Positions 25,628 through 36,082 are shown, numbered from the stretch's first letter. The stretch is DNA of 64,000 bases from UBA1479 sp040218445 (GCA_040218445.1 JAVJRK010000011.1:310001-374000); one strand, 5' to 3'. Notes: a model not told the origin generated them from the letters alone. Made by a program: numbers and translations.

Positions 25628-26041
25628 TTACTCGGCAAATGGCGAGGCTGAATCAAAACTATCTTTCACCCGCGGCGGAAACCCGCGTTCTTCATCCGTC
25701 GGAATCACGCGGCGGACATTCCGCACGTCATCCAGTGCAGAACTGACCGCATTAAGCCGCTCGCGCAGTTCGTTCGCCCCTGTCGACTGGGTCTTGAATT
25801 CATCTTGAATACCCGACAGCGCTTCGCCCAGAACCCGGCGCTGACGTTTGAGTTCCCGGTCCTGTTTATCAAGTCCCTTGAGAAGCTCAATTTCCGTCTG
25901 TTGGAAACGGGCATCGATCAGGCCCGTCACCCGCCGAGACATTTCCGCGGAAACCATCAACGCGATGACGCCGAAAACAATACCGGCGGCGCCCAGGATG
26001 ATGCCCATGTACATCGTCATCATGCCGCTCATTTCACTCAC
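25628..26041 (-). CDS. Small membrane coiled-coil protein (paralogue 2)
   Basis: A 137-residue protein of unknown function with a Met-rich start (MSEMSGMMTMYMG), one membrane helix at about residues 12-30, and a long helical tail with heptad-like Leu spacing. It is related to the gene 135 bases downstream on the same strand. Both probably sit in the inner membrane by one N-terminal helix with the coiled coil projecting from it. An envelope-structural or partner-scaffold role is only a guess. Confidence 0.65.
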   Translation of the reverse strand: MSEMSGMMTMYMGIILGAAGIVFGVIALMVSAEMSRRVTGLIDARFQQTEIELLKGLDKQDRELKRQRRVLGEALSGIQDEFKTQSTGANELRERLNAVSSALDDVRNVRRVIPTDEERGFPPRVKDSFDSASPFAE

Positions 26042-26192
26042 CCTTTCGTTATGCAGGCCGCCTGCGTTTGTTGTAGGCTCGCGGTCAACGTCTGCATGTG
26101 AAGTTAGTCACTGAATCTACCCGATTTTGTCCATATACACGTGTGACCCACCTCACTCATCTAAATTACATAAGTAAAATCAAAAGGTTGAT

Positions 26193-26849
26193 ATGAAAGC
26201 CGCGGTCATTCCCGTCACCCCGTTGCAGCAAAATTGTTCCCTAATCTGGTGTGAAAAGACCATGAAAGCGGCATTCGTCGACCCGGGCGGAGAGATCGCG
26301 CGCCTGAAGGCTGCGGTCGCGGAAGCCGAGGTCACGCTTGAAAAGATCCTCGTCACCCATGGCCATCTGGACCATGCGGGGGCGGTCGCCGACCTGGCGG
26401 AGGAATTCGACCTGCCGATCGAAGGCCCGCATATCGAAGACAAATTCTGGATCGATCAATTGCCGACCCAGGGCCGGGAATACGGGTTCGGCGACCTGCG
26501 CAGCTTCACCCCCGACCGTTGGCTGGACCAGGGCGACACCTGCACCGTGGGCGAACAGACGTTCGATGTCCTGCATTGTCCCGGCCACACCCCCGGCCAC
26601 GTGGTGTTCTTTCATGCGGGCGAACAGGTCGCCTTCGTGGGTGATGTGTTGTTTCAGGGAGCCATCGGGCGTTCGGATTTTCCGCGCGGCGATTACGACA
26701 CGCTGATCGCGTCGATCCGGGAAAACCTGTTTCCCCTGGGCGACGACGTCACCTTCGTGCCGGGGCACGGCCCGCTGTCGACCTTCGGCCATGAACGCGA
26801 CAGCAATCCCTACGTGGCCGACCGCCTGTTCACCCGGAACACGGGATAA
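26193..26849 (+). CDS. MBL-fold metallo-hydrolase (YcbL/glyoxalase II-like)
   Basis: A 218-residue binuclear-zinc hydrolase. Zinc ligands are complete: THGHLDHAG (near 50), CPGHTPGH (near 131), FVGDVLF (Asp) and PGHGPLSTFGHE (near 189). The short length without the C-terminal glyoxalase II domain matches the YcbL type, which hydrolyses S-lactoylglutathione or similar thioesters. The N-terminal PVTPLQQNCSLIWCE is characteristic. It precedes the formyltransferase-like gene by 26 bases. No Shine-Dalgarno stronger than AAGG is seen. Confidence 0.9.
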   Translation: MKAAVIPVTPLQQNCSLIWCEKTMKAAFVDPGGEIARLKAAVAEAEVTLEKILVTHGHLDHAGAVADLAEEFDLPIEGPHIEDKFWIDQLPTQGREYGFGDLRSFTPDRWLDQGDTCTVGEQTFDVLHCPGHTPGHVVFFHAGEQVAFVGDVLFQGAIGRSDFPRGDYDTLIASIRENLFPLGDDVTFVPGHGPLSTFGHERDSNPYVADRLFTRNTG

Positions 26850-26875
26850 GGCGATCAAGAGGTGGAGAAGCCCTG

Positions 26876-27580
26876 ATGAAACAGATATTGCTTCTTGCCG
26901 ATGCGGACGAACTTCCGGGGCTGACCCAAATATTCTGGAACGCGGATGCGGACGCCCGCATCCAGGGGATCAGCAGCCGGGAAGAATTGGATATGGCGAC
27001 ATCGGCGCCCGCCGACGACCTGCGCCTTGTCGCCTTCTGCACGGACGTGATCGTCCCGGACGCCGTTCTGGGTCGATTATCGGGCCCGGCCTATAACATC
27101 CACCCCGGCCCGCCCTGGGTGCGGGGAATCTATCCCTCTGTATTTGCGCTATATGACGGCTTGGACAGGTTCGGGGCGACCTTGCACGAACTGACATCTG
27201 ACATCGATGCGGGCCCCATCGTTGCCGTCGACGAAGCCCCCATCACAGCCGATATGGACAGACTGTCCCTGGAAACTCTGGCACGTCAGTTGGTCACCGG
27301 ATTGCTGCAGCGTATGGCCGCCCCTTTGTTACAAGAAGACGGCCCCCTTCCCCATATGGACACGCAATGGTCCGGCCCCGCCTGGACCAAGAAGGATTTC
27401 GATGCCCTGTGCCGTCTGCCGCGCGACATCGACGAAACCGAATTCCGCCGCCGTCACCGTGCCGTCGGCGAAGGCCCCAACCACGCGCTTTATACCGAAA
27501 TGTTCGGGCGGCGCTTTTCCCTTGATCAACCACACCGGGCCGGACCGGTGGTCAAGGGCGGACGCCCGGTCAAACCCTAG
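26876..27580 (+). CDS. Formyltransferase-fold protein
   Basis: A 234-residue protein related to methionyl-tRNA / GAR formyltransferases. The catalytic Asn-His-Asp triad of this fold is retained: Asn74 and His76 in YNIHPGPPWVRG and Asp111 in LTSDIDAGPIV. The usual 'HxSLLPxYRG' is changed to HPGPPWVRG, and there is no C-terminal tRNA-binding domain, so it is not Fmt. It may transfer a formyl group from 10-formyl-THF to a sugar amine or other small molecule, or act as a hydrolase; this is open. It is likely co-transcribed with the MBL hydrolase. Confidence 0.75.
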   Translation: MKQILLLADADELPGLTQIFWNADADARIQGISSREELDMATSAPADDLRLVAFCTDVIVPDAVLGRLSGPAYNIHPGPPWVRGIYPSVFALYDGLDRFGATLHELTSDIDAGPIVAVDEAPITADMDRLSLETLARQLVTGLLQRMAAPLLQEDGPLPHMDTQWSGPAWTKKDFDALCRLPRDIDETEFRRRHRAVGEGPNHALYTEMFGRRFSLDQPHRAGPVVKGGRPVKP

Positions 27581-27912
27581 ACAAACCTGGAAATATCCCA
27601 GGGGTTCATTGACATCATGCCCCTGGGCTGTACCCTCGCCCTGTTCTTCGATGGTTTCGCTCTGAGTACGCGTGGCTTGTCCACTCGTCATCTAGTCTCG
27701 TTGCCCAGTGACGTCCTGTTGAAGTCTGGCAAGTGCCCGAAACGCGTTCGGGCGCCGCAACGAACCGGGGAGCTTTCCTTAAAGCCGACAAGGATCACCC
27801 GCCCGTCCCGCTGCCTCATCTCTGGCCGGTGGCAGGGGCGTTTATGGTCCGATGAGGCCGACAGGAAACGGGCTTTCCCGATCCGATAATCCAAGACGAA
27901 TGGAGTGAATAA
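27581..27912. other. Intergenic region without recognised gene
   Basis: A 332-base gap. Short open frames exist on both strands but show no family resemblance or good ribosome site. A 7-bp hairpin GCCCGAA/TTCGGGC lies at 27735-27753. The promoter of the slyD-like gene should be here; GGAG at 27901-27904 is its ribosome site. Confidence 0.4.
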
Positions 27913-28341
27913 ATGAAACAAGCCGAGGTCGGGGACACCGTTCAGGTCCACTACAAAGGGACTTTGGAAGACGGCGCGACTTTTGATTCCTCAGAAGACC
28001 GCGATCCCCTGGAAATCACCATCGGTAACGGCCAAATCCTGCCGGGCGTCGAAAGCGCGCTGACCGGCATGGCAGAAGGCGACACCAAGAAAGTGACCCT
28101 GGATGCGGAAGACGCCTTTGGCGTCCACAATCCGGAGCTTGTACAAAATGTCGAGCGCGAACGCATTCCGGCCGAGATCGAATTGGAAGTCGGTGCCATG
28201 CTGCAGGCAACCGACGAAACCGGCAATCCGCTGCGCCTGGTCGTCGTCGCGATCAACGACAACGACGTGACGCTGGATGCCAACCATCCGCTCGCCGGCA
28301 AGGCCCTGACGTTCGAGCTGACGCTGGTCGGCTTCGCCTGA
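27913..28341 (+). CDS. FKBP-type peptidyl-prolyl isomerase (SlyD-like)
   Basis: A 142-residue cytoplasmic prolyl isomerase/chaperone. The FKBP core (VQVHYKGTLEDGATFDSSEDRDPLEITIGNG, ILPGVESALTGM) surrounds an inserted IF chaperone flap (residues about 70-118), and the C-terminal NHPLAGKALTFELTLV is the SlyD signature. The His/Cys-rich metal tail of E. coli SlyD is absent, so nickel storage is unlikely. It is a single gene ended by a strong terminator. Confidence 0.92.
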   Translation: MKQAEVGDTVQVHYKGTLEDGATFDSSEDRDPLEITIGNGQILPGVESALTGMAEGDTKKVTLDAEDAFGVHNPELVQNVERERIPAEIELEVGAMLQATDETGNPLRLVVVAINDNDVTLDANHPLAGKALTFELTLVGFA

Positions 28342-28481
28342 TCCAGACAACCGGTTCCCGGCCGGGACGGGGCCAGCCCCTGTTCCGGCGGGCGGGCCGT
28401 GTTCTGGCCGGCCCAGGTCGTCACCACCATCCCGTCATAGGCCGTTTTGCCTACACATCTCATATCTGCTGTCAGAGAACC

Positions 28482-28517
28482 CCCCGCCCGCGTCACACGG
28501 GCGGGGATTTTCTTTTT
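28482..28517 (+). terminator. Intrinsic terminator
   Basis: A perfect 9-bp stem CCCCGCCCG / CGGGCGGGG with a 7-base loop, followed by A and TTTTCTTTTT. It lies 140 bases after the slyD-like stop and just before the histone-deacetylase-like gene. Confidence 0.85.
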
Positions 28518-28557
28518 GCCTTTCCGCGCAGGGGGCTTCGGACGGTAGAATTGCCGC

Positions 28558-29457
28558 ATGCGGTTTTTCACTTCCGACCGGTTCGTCATCCCCCTGCCCG
28601 AAGGCCACAGCTTTCCGGGACGCAAATATATCCTGCTGCGCGAACATCTGATCCGCGAAGGTATTTTGGCGCCGGATCGGATCGAGCCCTCCCCCCCGGC
28701 CGAACAATCGGACATTGCCCGCGCCCATACACCTGAATACATGGCGGCGGTCACGGCCGGCACCCTGGATGCCCAGGCTCAACGGCGCATCGGCCTTCCC
28801 TGGAGCCAGAACCTCGTCGACCGCATCACCGCGACCATGGGCGGGGCCGTGGCGGCGGCGGAGGCAGCCCTCGACCACGGCTTGTCGGGCCAGTTGGCCG
28901 GCGGCACGCACCATGCCCACCGGGATTTCGGCGCGGGCTACTGCATCTACAACGATTTCGCCATCGCGGCCCTGAAGGTTCTGGCCGAAGGCTGGGCAAC
29001 GCGGGTCGCGATCATCGATCTGGACGTTCATCAGGGCGACGGCAACGCCGCCATCCTGACGGATCACCCGGACGTTTTCGTGTTTTCCATGCAGGGCGAA
29101 AAGAACTTCCCCCATCATCGGGTGGCATCCAGCCTGGATGTCGACCTGCCCGACGGCACGGAAGACGACGCCTATCTGCGCGCCCTGGTGGACCACCTGC
29201 CCGCCGTGTTCGAATTCCGCCCCGATCTGGTGCTTTATCAAGCGGGGGTCGACCCCTTGAAAGAAGACCGCCTGGGCCGTCTGGCCCTGACCTATGACGG
29301 CCTTGCCAAACGCGACCGGCTGGTGCTGACCGAATGCCGCACGCGGGGCATTCCCGTTTCTCTGGGTCTCGGCGGCGGCTACGCGGACCCGATCGAAATG
29401 TCAGTCCAGGCCTATGCCAATACCTATGCGGTAGCGAAAGAGGTTTACCGGTTCTGA
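28558..29457 (+). CDS. Histone deacetylase-like amidohydrolase
   Basis: A 299-residue zinc deacetylase of the arginase-deacetylase fold. Visible active-site residues are the His-His pair in GGTHHAHRDFG (His118, His119), zinc ligands Asp156 and His158 in DLDVHQGDG, the third Asp in YQAGVDPLKEDRLGRL, and GLGGGYAD near the end supplying the Tyr. It is shorter than acetylpolyamine amidohydrolases and resembles the bacterial class IV-like HDAC branch. Likely substrates are acetylated small amines or lysines. It starts 41 bases after a terminator, so it has its own promoter. Its stop codon abuts, with no gap, the stop of the convergent RTX gene. Confidence 0.9.
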   Translation: MRFFTSDRFVIPLPEGHSFPGRKYILLREHLIREGILAPDRIEPSPPAEQSDIARAHTPEYMAAVTAGTLDAQAQRRIGLPWSQNLVDRITATMGGAVAAAEAALDHGLSGQLAGGTHHAHRDFGAGYCIYNDFAIAALKVLAEGWATRVAIIDLDVHQGDGNAAILTDHPDVFVFSMQGEKNFPHHRVASSLDVDLPDGTEDDAYLRALVDHLPAVFEFRPDLVLYQAGVDPLKEDRLGRLALTYDGLAKRDRLVLTECRTRGIPVSLGLGGGYADPIEMSVQAYANTYAVAKEVYRF

Positions 29458-29789
29458 CTAGGTTGTCGTGAAATCACTGTCGTCCAGATTGGCGATATCA
29501 ACGTCTTTCAATTCGATTTCCATATCGACCTGCGCATCACCATCGGCATCGATTTCCAATATTTTAGTGGAATCGTTGAACCTTGCTTCCGTATTGCCGG
29601 AATTACCGAAGGTTTCAGTCTCCGCCCCCAAGAAATCGAAAGTGCCGGTAACGATGGCCGAAATGTCGATGCTATCTACTGCGGTTGTGCTTGTGCCCGC
29701 ATTGAAGTCATTGATGACATCGCGTAACGATGCCCCCACGCCCGACTCGTCATCCGAGGTGTAGATGAACACATCAGATCCGGCACCGC

Positions 29790-29890
29790 CTTCCAACACG
29801 TCCTGGCCCAAGCCGCCGATCAGATCGTCGTTGCCATGTCCGGCGCAGAGCATGTCATTCCCGGCACCGCCGTCGAGAGTGTCATCACCT
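29790..29890 (-). repeat. C-terminal RTX calcium-binding repeats (second cluster)
   Basis: Encodes four to five nonapeptides of GGxGxDxLx type (GGAGNDMLC, GHGNDDLIG, GLGQDVLEG, GAGSDVFIY) directly before the secretion-signal domain. They are expected to fold as a calcium beta-roll outside the cell. Confidence 0.8.
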
Positions 29891-30439
29891 GCTGTGTAAG
29901 CCTCGGCTACATAATCGATCTGGGCAATGAAATAGTCGCTACTGTCGCCCGGTTCCGTATCGCTTTCGGCTTCTTCATTGACCGTGGGAATGGCCGGGAA
30001 TTCCAACCGGTCGAAAGACCCAATGCCACTGACCGTAAACGTGCCAACGTTGTTCGCCGTCGTCACGTCAGCAGGACCAAAGGTATCTTCGCCGACAAGA
30101 TTGCCGACCGCGTCATAAGCGCGCCAGAGCCCCTGTTCACCGCCATCTTCATTGCTGAACAGATTCGTGAAGGTGACCGTGGCCGAGGTCACCGTGGCAG
30201 CGAAGTCGGCGATCAACGCCTCTGTATTCCCCGCCTCTTCATGATTGACCTGGCCCGCAGACTGCGATCCGCCGTCGACACCGACCTTTGTGTAACCTCC
30301 TTCGTCCGCGAAAGTCAGGGCTGCCGGGTTACCATCCAGCCCACGCGCACTCAAAGACACGCCCGCCATCTGCCAAGCAGCCACGGTCAGGCCGTTTGCG
30401 CTCTTGGACCCGCCGGCCGGGTCAGCATGGCAAATATCC

Positions 30440-30755
30440 CCTTCCAGGATGTCATCGCCGTCGCCACCGGTGAGCGTATCAGACCCGCCACCGCCGATCA
30501 GATGATCGTTGTCGGCCCCGCCTGAAAGGATATCGGCTCCATCGCCGCCTTCCAGCAGATCATCGCCGGCTCCGCCGCTCAAGTGGTCATCGTCATCCTG
30601 ACCGAACAGTCGGTCATCGTCCGCGCCGCCGTTCAATGTATCGTCATCGTCACCACCGATCAGAACATCGTCGCCATCGCCACCGCTCAACGTGTCGTTG
30701 CCGGTACCACCGAACAGGGTGTCGTCATAGGTCGTACCGGTGATCTCGTCCGCGC
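30440..30755 (-). repeat. RTX calcium-binding nonapeptide array
   Basis: About eleven tandem nonapeptides (for example GGTGNDTLS, GGDGDDVLI, GGAGDDLLE, GGDGADILS), Asp-rich and typical of type I secreted RTX proteins. The DNA repeat is degenerate and is a coding repeat, not a CRISPR. Confidence 0.85.
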
Positions 30756-30811
30756 CAGCACCGGCCGCCGAGACCAACACTTCCGCATAAGTCGAGGCTG
30801 ATCCCCCATTT

Positions 30812-30885
30812 CCGTCGATGACGTCATAGTTCAGCGTCAACGTACCGGTGAAGCCGGAATCCGGGGTGATCGTGAACGTGCCGTC
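30812..30885. repeat. 74-base exact repeat, copy 1
   Basis: Identical base for base to 33404-33477, inside two Ig-like (YDVIDGNGG) repeats of the RTX gene. The flanks diverge, so this points to recent duplication or gene conversion. Confidence 0.8.
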
Positions 30886-31024
30886 GCTGTTATCGACCAC
30901 AGTCGCATTGACAACACTCAAATTGGCGACGCTCAAGGTATCCTCGTCCACGTCAATCGCGTTGGCCAGTAAAGCCGACGTATTGATGAGCAAGGAAGTC
31001 TGTTCTGTCGTCTCAAATGGGGTG

Positions 31025-31675
31025 ATGTTGTGAGGAAATGGATCGTCGGGAGGAGTAAAGGTTGAAGTATACCGCATGAGCCCTTTGGTCACCCGAAACT
31101 CATCAATATAACCAGTGAAATCGCGATCATCGTTGAAACTCCAGGTCCCAATCTCCAATTTCAACGTGTCATGGTCGGAGACGTTATCCACCATGGTGCC
31201 CCGTTCAGTCCCGTCCACATACAACCTAAACAGGCCTGCTGACGCATCGCGAACAAGAGCAACGTGTTGCCACGTGTTCGAGATAAAGACGTTAGGCATC
31301 GACTGGATCGGGCTGCCTGCGCCAACGTACATGCGAGCCCCGCCATACGGATCGTCCTGTTCCACCAATATTTTGTTAGCACCAGCCGATGTATGCAAGG
31401 TGAACAAGGCGTTGTCGCCACCAAGTTCCGTCGCGTAAAACCAGCCTTCGATCGTGTAGTCGCCGGTCCCCATATCAAGTGCGCTGTCTTCTACCGACAG
31501 ATAGGTATTTCCGGCGGTTGCCGTCATATCAAGACTGCCGCTGCCGAACTTCGATTCTCCCGACGTCGTTGCCAATCCTCCAACGTTCGTCACCGTGTGG
31601 TCGTGGGAACTACTGTCTACAAGGCCTCCATCCATATGCAGAAGAAGGACGACATCATCAAAATTCGGGTCGTTC
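31025..31675 (-). repeat. LamG-like domain 5
   Basis: Encodes a concanavalin-A-like LamG domain: DPNFDDVVLLLHMDG start, GDYTIEGWFYATELG core, WQHVALVRDASAGLFRLYVDG and a LMRYTSTFTPPDDPF end. Boundaries are approximate. Confidence 0.75.
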
Positions 31676-32284
31676 GATCCCTGCACCAAAGGCCCTGAAA
31701 CAACAGGTGCGTCGTTCACGGGAGTGACCGTCAGGTCAAAGGTGTCGCTGACCGACCCCTGCGCATCGGTCGCTGTCACCTTGACCGTAATGGCCCCGAC
31801 CTCCGGGTCATCCGGTATGCCGGTAAAGGTGCCGGTTTCCACATCAAAGCTGAGCCAGGATGGCAGCGGCGAGTCGTCGCCCAAGGTCGCCGACATCACC
31901 ATGTCCCCGTCGACATCTTCGAATGCGTTTTCAGGCACCTGGAAGCTGAAAGCCGCTTCTTCCTGTGTACTCTGATCGGAAATTCCTTGATCAACGGCCA
32001 ACATATCATCGACCGGGTTCACTTGCACTTCAGCGTAAGTCGAAACCTGCCCACCTTGACCGTCGATAATGTCATAGGTCAGCGTCAGTATGCCGTTGAA
32101 ATCATCGTCCGGTGTGATCGTCCAGGTACCGTCCAGATTGTCGACGATATTCGCATCCTGCGAGGCCAAGTTTATCACCCCCAAGGTTCCACCATCGATA
32201 TCGCTGGCATGAGTCAACAATTCAGAAAGGGAAATCGTAATTTCCACATCTTCCGTCGTTTCGAAGGCAGGGGTAAAATTTCCA

Positions 32285-32970
32285 TCTTCCGCAAAAGGCT
32301 GATCGGGGACAGCGAAATCTTCCGTGTAGCGTGCAATTCCCTTGGTAACCCTGAACTCGTCAATCAATCCTTCGAAATCTCGATCACCATTGACTGTCCA
32401 TGTTCCAATCTCCAACCGCACCGCATTGTGAGAACTCTGATCGACGGTGAGTGCTGCTGCTTCGCTGCCATCCACGAAAAGGCGCCATGTATCATCGTTT
32501 CTCACGACGGCTACATGGTGCCATTCATTTGCGGAGAACGTGCCTGGAGCCGTGTCGATAATCGGGGACCCGCCATTACTCATTAGACGAAGTTGGCCGT
32601 TGGCGCCTCCGATATCGACCCCGACAACCTGATTCATATTTGCTGGTGCAGTGTTGTCGATCAATGCAAACAGATGACGCGCCAAAGCCAGATTGGTGGG
32701 CTTGTACCAACCTTCGATGGTATAATCGCCTGTTCCCATATCGAGGGAAGCGTCCTCTACGTATATATACTGGTGTCCCGGAGACGAGGCTGCCGATGGC
32801 CAGGAAGCCGCACTTCCTGTATTCGGGTCGAAAGGTGTATCTCCGGCCGTCGTGGTAATTCCGCCGACTTTATTCACCGTCTGGTTTTCAGTACTCTGGT
32901 CAGTGAAGTAGCCGTTATTGAAATTCGTCAACAGAATGACGTCATCGAAATGCGGGTCGTCCTGCGTCGC
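32285..32970 (-). repeat. LamG-like domain 4
   Basis: DPHFDDVILLTNFNNG start, GDYTIEGWYKPTNLA core, WHHVAVVRNDDTWRLFVDG, and a GIARYTEDFAVPDQPF end. It is the most divergent of the four downstream copies. Boundaries are approximate. Confidence 0.72.
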
Positions 32971-33403
32971 AACAAGCGGCCCTGACACAACAGGCCCATC
33001 GTTCACACCATTTACCGTGATGGTTAGAGTCTCTGTAGTCGTCGCATTGATTGCGCCCGAGCCATCGTTCACCGTATAAATGACGTCAAAGGTTTCACTT
33101 TCTCCAGGCCCTAGGTCTTCAAACAGACCTGTCGGATCGAACGTCACAGTTCCATCGGACGCGATGTTTAATGCCGCTTCCAAAGCATTCGCATCGCGCA
33201 CGGTCGACCCTGAATCCACGGACATGTCTGTAACGGAAAGAGTGTCTAGATCTGCATCCGTATCGTTCGCCAGAACATTGACTCCGTCGGCAACAATAAT
33301 GGCCGTATCTTCATCTGTGGACGCTGCATCCTCCACGGCGACGGGGGCTTCGTTACCGACAGTCACCAACACTTCCGCATAGGTCGAGGTTGCCCCTCCA
33401 TTC

Positions 33404-33477
33404 CCGTCGATGACGTCATAGTTCAGCGTCAACGTACCGGTGAAGCCGGAATCCGGGGTGATCGTGAACGTGCCGTC
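33404..33477. repeat. 74-base exact repeat, copy 2
   Basis: Second copy of the sequence at 30812-30885; recombination between them would delete about 2.6 kb in frame (2592 bases, divisible by three). Confidence 0.8.
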
Positions 33478-33629
33478 ATTGTTATTGACGATAGTGGCAT
33501 CGGCCACGGTCAGACTATCGACATCAAGCGTATCGTTTTCCATATCCGTTGCATTGACCAGCAAAGCCGACGTGCTGACAATCACGGACGTCTGCTCTGT
33601 TGTCGCGAAGGGCGCGTCCACATTTTCGC

Positions 33630-34275
33630 TATCCGCAAATGGTGCATCCGGCACGGTGAAATTCGACGTGTAGCGTGCAACGCCTTTCGTAACGCGGAAC
33701 TCGTCAATATGACCGACGAAGTCACGATCGCTGTTAAAGCTCCATGATCCGATTTCGATCCGCATGGTGTCATGATCAGTGACGGAATCCATCAACGTCC
33801 CGACCTCGGCACCGTCCACGAATAGGCGGAACAGTCCCGCAGAAGCATCCCGCACAAGAGCGACATGCTGCCATTGATCCTCAACGAAGACATTGGACAT
33901 GCCGACAAGCGGAACACCGCCGCCAACGAACATCCGCGCACTGCCGTTGGTGCCGCTTTGCTCCACCAAGATTTTGTTGTCACCCCCTGATCCAATCAGG
34001 GTAAATAAGGCGTGGTCGTAGCCCAGTTCGGTCGCGTTGAACCAGCCTTCGATCGTGTAGTCGCCCGTGCCCATATTCATGGACGTATCCTGGACCGAAA
34101 GGTATGTGCTGCCGGCCTGGCTCGTCATGTCCAGCGCACCGCCTCCAAATTTGGATTCGCCATCGCCGGTTGCGAAGCTACCCACATTCGTAATCGTTTG
34201 GCTCAGCGAACTGCTGTCCGACAGGTCTCCATCCATATGCAGGAGCAGCACGACGTCACCGAAATCCGCATCACC
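33630..34275 (-). repeat. LamG-like domain 3
   Basis: DADFGDVVLLLHMDGDL start, GDYTIEGWFNATELGYD core, WQHVALVRDASAGLFRLFVDG, VARYTSNFTVPDAPF end. It is closest in sequence to LamG 5. Boundaries are approximate. Confidence 0.75.
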
Positions 34276-34899
34276 CGGAACAACCTCCAACGGCGCGGAA
34301 ACCACCGGTGCGTCGTTGACGGCATTGACTGTCAAATCAAAAGTCTCATCTACGCTGGCGCCCAAAGAATCCGTCGCCGTCACCTTGACCGTGATCGTGC
34401 CGACCTCTGGGTCATCCGGCGTGCCTGTAAAGGTCGTGCCATTAAAATTGAGCCAAGACGGCAACGGAGAATCGTCGGCCAAGGTTGCCGATAGGGTCAG
34501 GCTGACGTCATCAACGTCCGAGAATGCGTCACTCGGCACCTCGAAATTAAATGCCGCTTCCTCATCCACGTTTTGGTTGGCGATACCTTGGTCTACTTCA
34601 GGCGTATCGTTGGAGGCCGTAACCACAATCTCGGCGTAGGTTGATGTTGCAACCTGACCATCCGACACATCGTAGGTAACCGTCAGCATCCCGTTAAAGT
34701 CATCGTCCGGTGTAACCGTCCAGGTGCCATCCAAGTTGTCAACGATGGTTCCGTTCCCGCCCGAGATCGCAATGTTGGTCACCTGTAAGGTATCACCGTC
34801 CTCGTCACGCGCGTTCTGTAACAGTTCCGCTTCGCTGAGGGTTTTTGCATTGTCTTCATTTGTCGTGAAATAAGGGGCGACACCCCCGCCGGCCGCATC

Positions 34900-35550
34900 G
34901 GGGAACGGCCCATCCGGAACCGTGAAATCGGAGGTATAACGGGCGATCCCCTTGGTCACACGGAGTTCGTCAACAAAGCCCTCAAAATCGCGGTCATAGC
35001 TGGGGCTATCGATCGTCCAGGTCCCGATCTCGAGCCGCACTGCATCATGATCGACAATGCTGTCCGTCAAGGTGCCTCGTTGGACTCCGTCCACGAACAG
35101 CCTAAACACATCAGCACCGGCATCGCGCACCAACGCGACATGCTGCCATTGATTGGCAACGAAAGTGCCGGGGAAATTGACAATCGGCTGGCCATAGCCG
35201 ACGAACATTCTTGCGGTGCCGCCCGCATCCCCTTGGTCGACGGTAATCTGCGTGTTGTACCCAGTCTCATCGATCAACGAAAAATATGTGTTCGCCAAGC
35301 CCAAGTCCCTTGCGAAGAACCACCCCTCGATGGTGTAGCTCGCTGTTCCCATATCGACAGTTGCCGCATCTGTCACTTGGGCATAAGCGGCTCCTGCATT
35401 GTCCGGCATAGCCAGACTGGCGCTTCCGGACCGGGCTTCCGCAGAACTAGTCGCCAAACCACCGATATTCGTCACGGAAACGCTCTGAGGACTTTTGTCC
35501 GTCATGTCACCATCAAAATCCAACAACAGCGTGACGTTGTTGAAATAGGG
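34900..35550 (-). repeat. LamG-like domain 2
   Basis: DPYFNNVTLLLDFDGDM start, ASYTIEGWFFARDLGLA core, WQHVALVRDAGADVFRLFVDG, GIARYTSDFTVPDGPF end. Boundaries are approximate. Confidence 0.75.
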
Positions 35551-36082
35551 ATCGAGCGGCTTCGTGGTCAGAGGCCCACTGACCAACGGTGCGTCGTTAA
35601 CCTGATTGATGGTCAGGTCGAAAGTTTCCTCGACCGTTTCACCCTGCAAATCAGTCGCCGTTACCTTGACTGAAAGTACACCCGTATCCAGTCCCGTCGG
35701 CGTTCCTGAAAATGTCGTTCCGTTGAAGCTTAGCCAAGATGGCAGCGCAGAATCGTCATCCATGGTCGCAGTCAACGTCAGACTACTGTCTTCTGCATCG
35801 GAAAATACGTCGTTGGGAAGGGCGAAGCTGAACAACGCGTCCTCGTTGGAGCTTTGGTTCGCGATACCTTGGTCAACTTCCGGCGCATCGTTGACCGGCG
35901 TCACCTTGCCTTCCGCATAGGTCGGGGTTGATCCGCCTTGACCGTCAACGACATCGTAGATGAGCGTCAACGTGCCATTAAAATCGGCCGCCGGCGTGAT
36001 CGTATAGGTGCCGTCCAAATTATCGACGATAGCCGCATTGGCCGACGCCAGATTTGCGACACCCAAGGTACCGCCATCAATG

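Larger units (their letters stand above)
29458..36066 (-). pseudogene. Giant RTX/LamG/cadherin-like secreted protein, C-terminal part after frameshift
   Basis: The downstream part (about 2200 residues) of a gene whose reading frame is broken near 36100. The listed right end is where an alternative TTG codon could start translation, but no ribosome site is there, so expression of this part alone is doubtful. Order from the N-terminal side: CADG/He_PIG domain (VDQGIANQ...LPSWLSFNGTTFSGTP), then four LamG-like domains, each with the YTIEGWF/Y core and ending in ARYT/MRYT, interspersed with Ig-like TTED...YDVIDG repeats and two more CADG domains. One VCBS-like domain (ANDTDADLDTLSV) follows. About eleven RTX nonapeptides (GGxGxDxLx) come next, then a second RTX cluster and a type I secretion C-terminus (SDVFIYTSDD, VINDFNAG, DSIDIS, ending DDSDFTTT). 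Calcium-binding, surface-adhesion role inferred. Confidence 0.85.

Noticed and set aside
27617..27889. A 90-residue frame in the gap before the slyD-like gene
   Set aside because: No ribosome site, no similarity and Arg/Leu/Ser-rich random-like composition.
30440..30755. Possible CRISPR array
   Set aside because: The periodicity is 27 bases of coding RTX nonapeptides without unique spacers or cas genes.
29458..36066. Treating the downstream RTX part as an independent gene starting at a TTG near 36066
   Set aside because: No ribosome site is there, and the upstream frame continues the same repeat pattern across a one-base shift.
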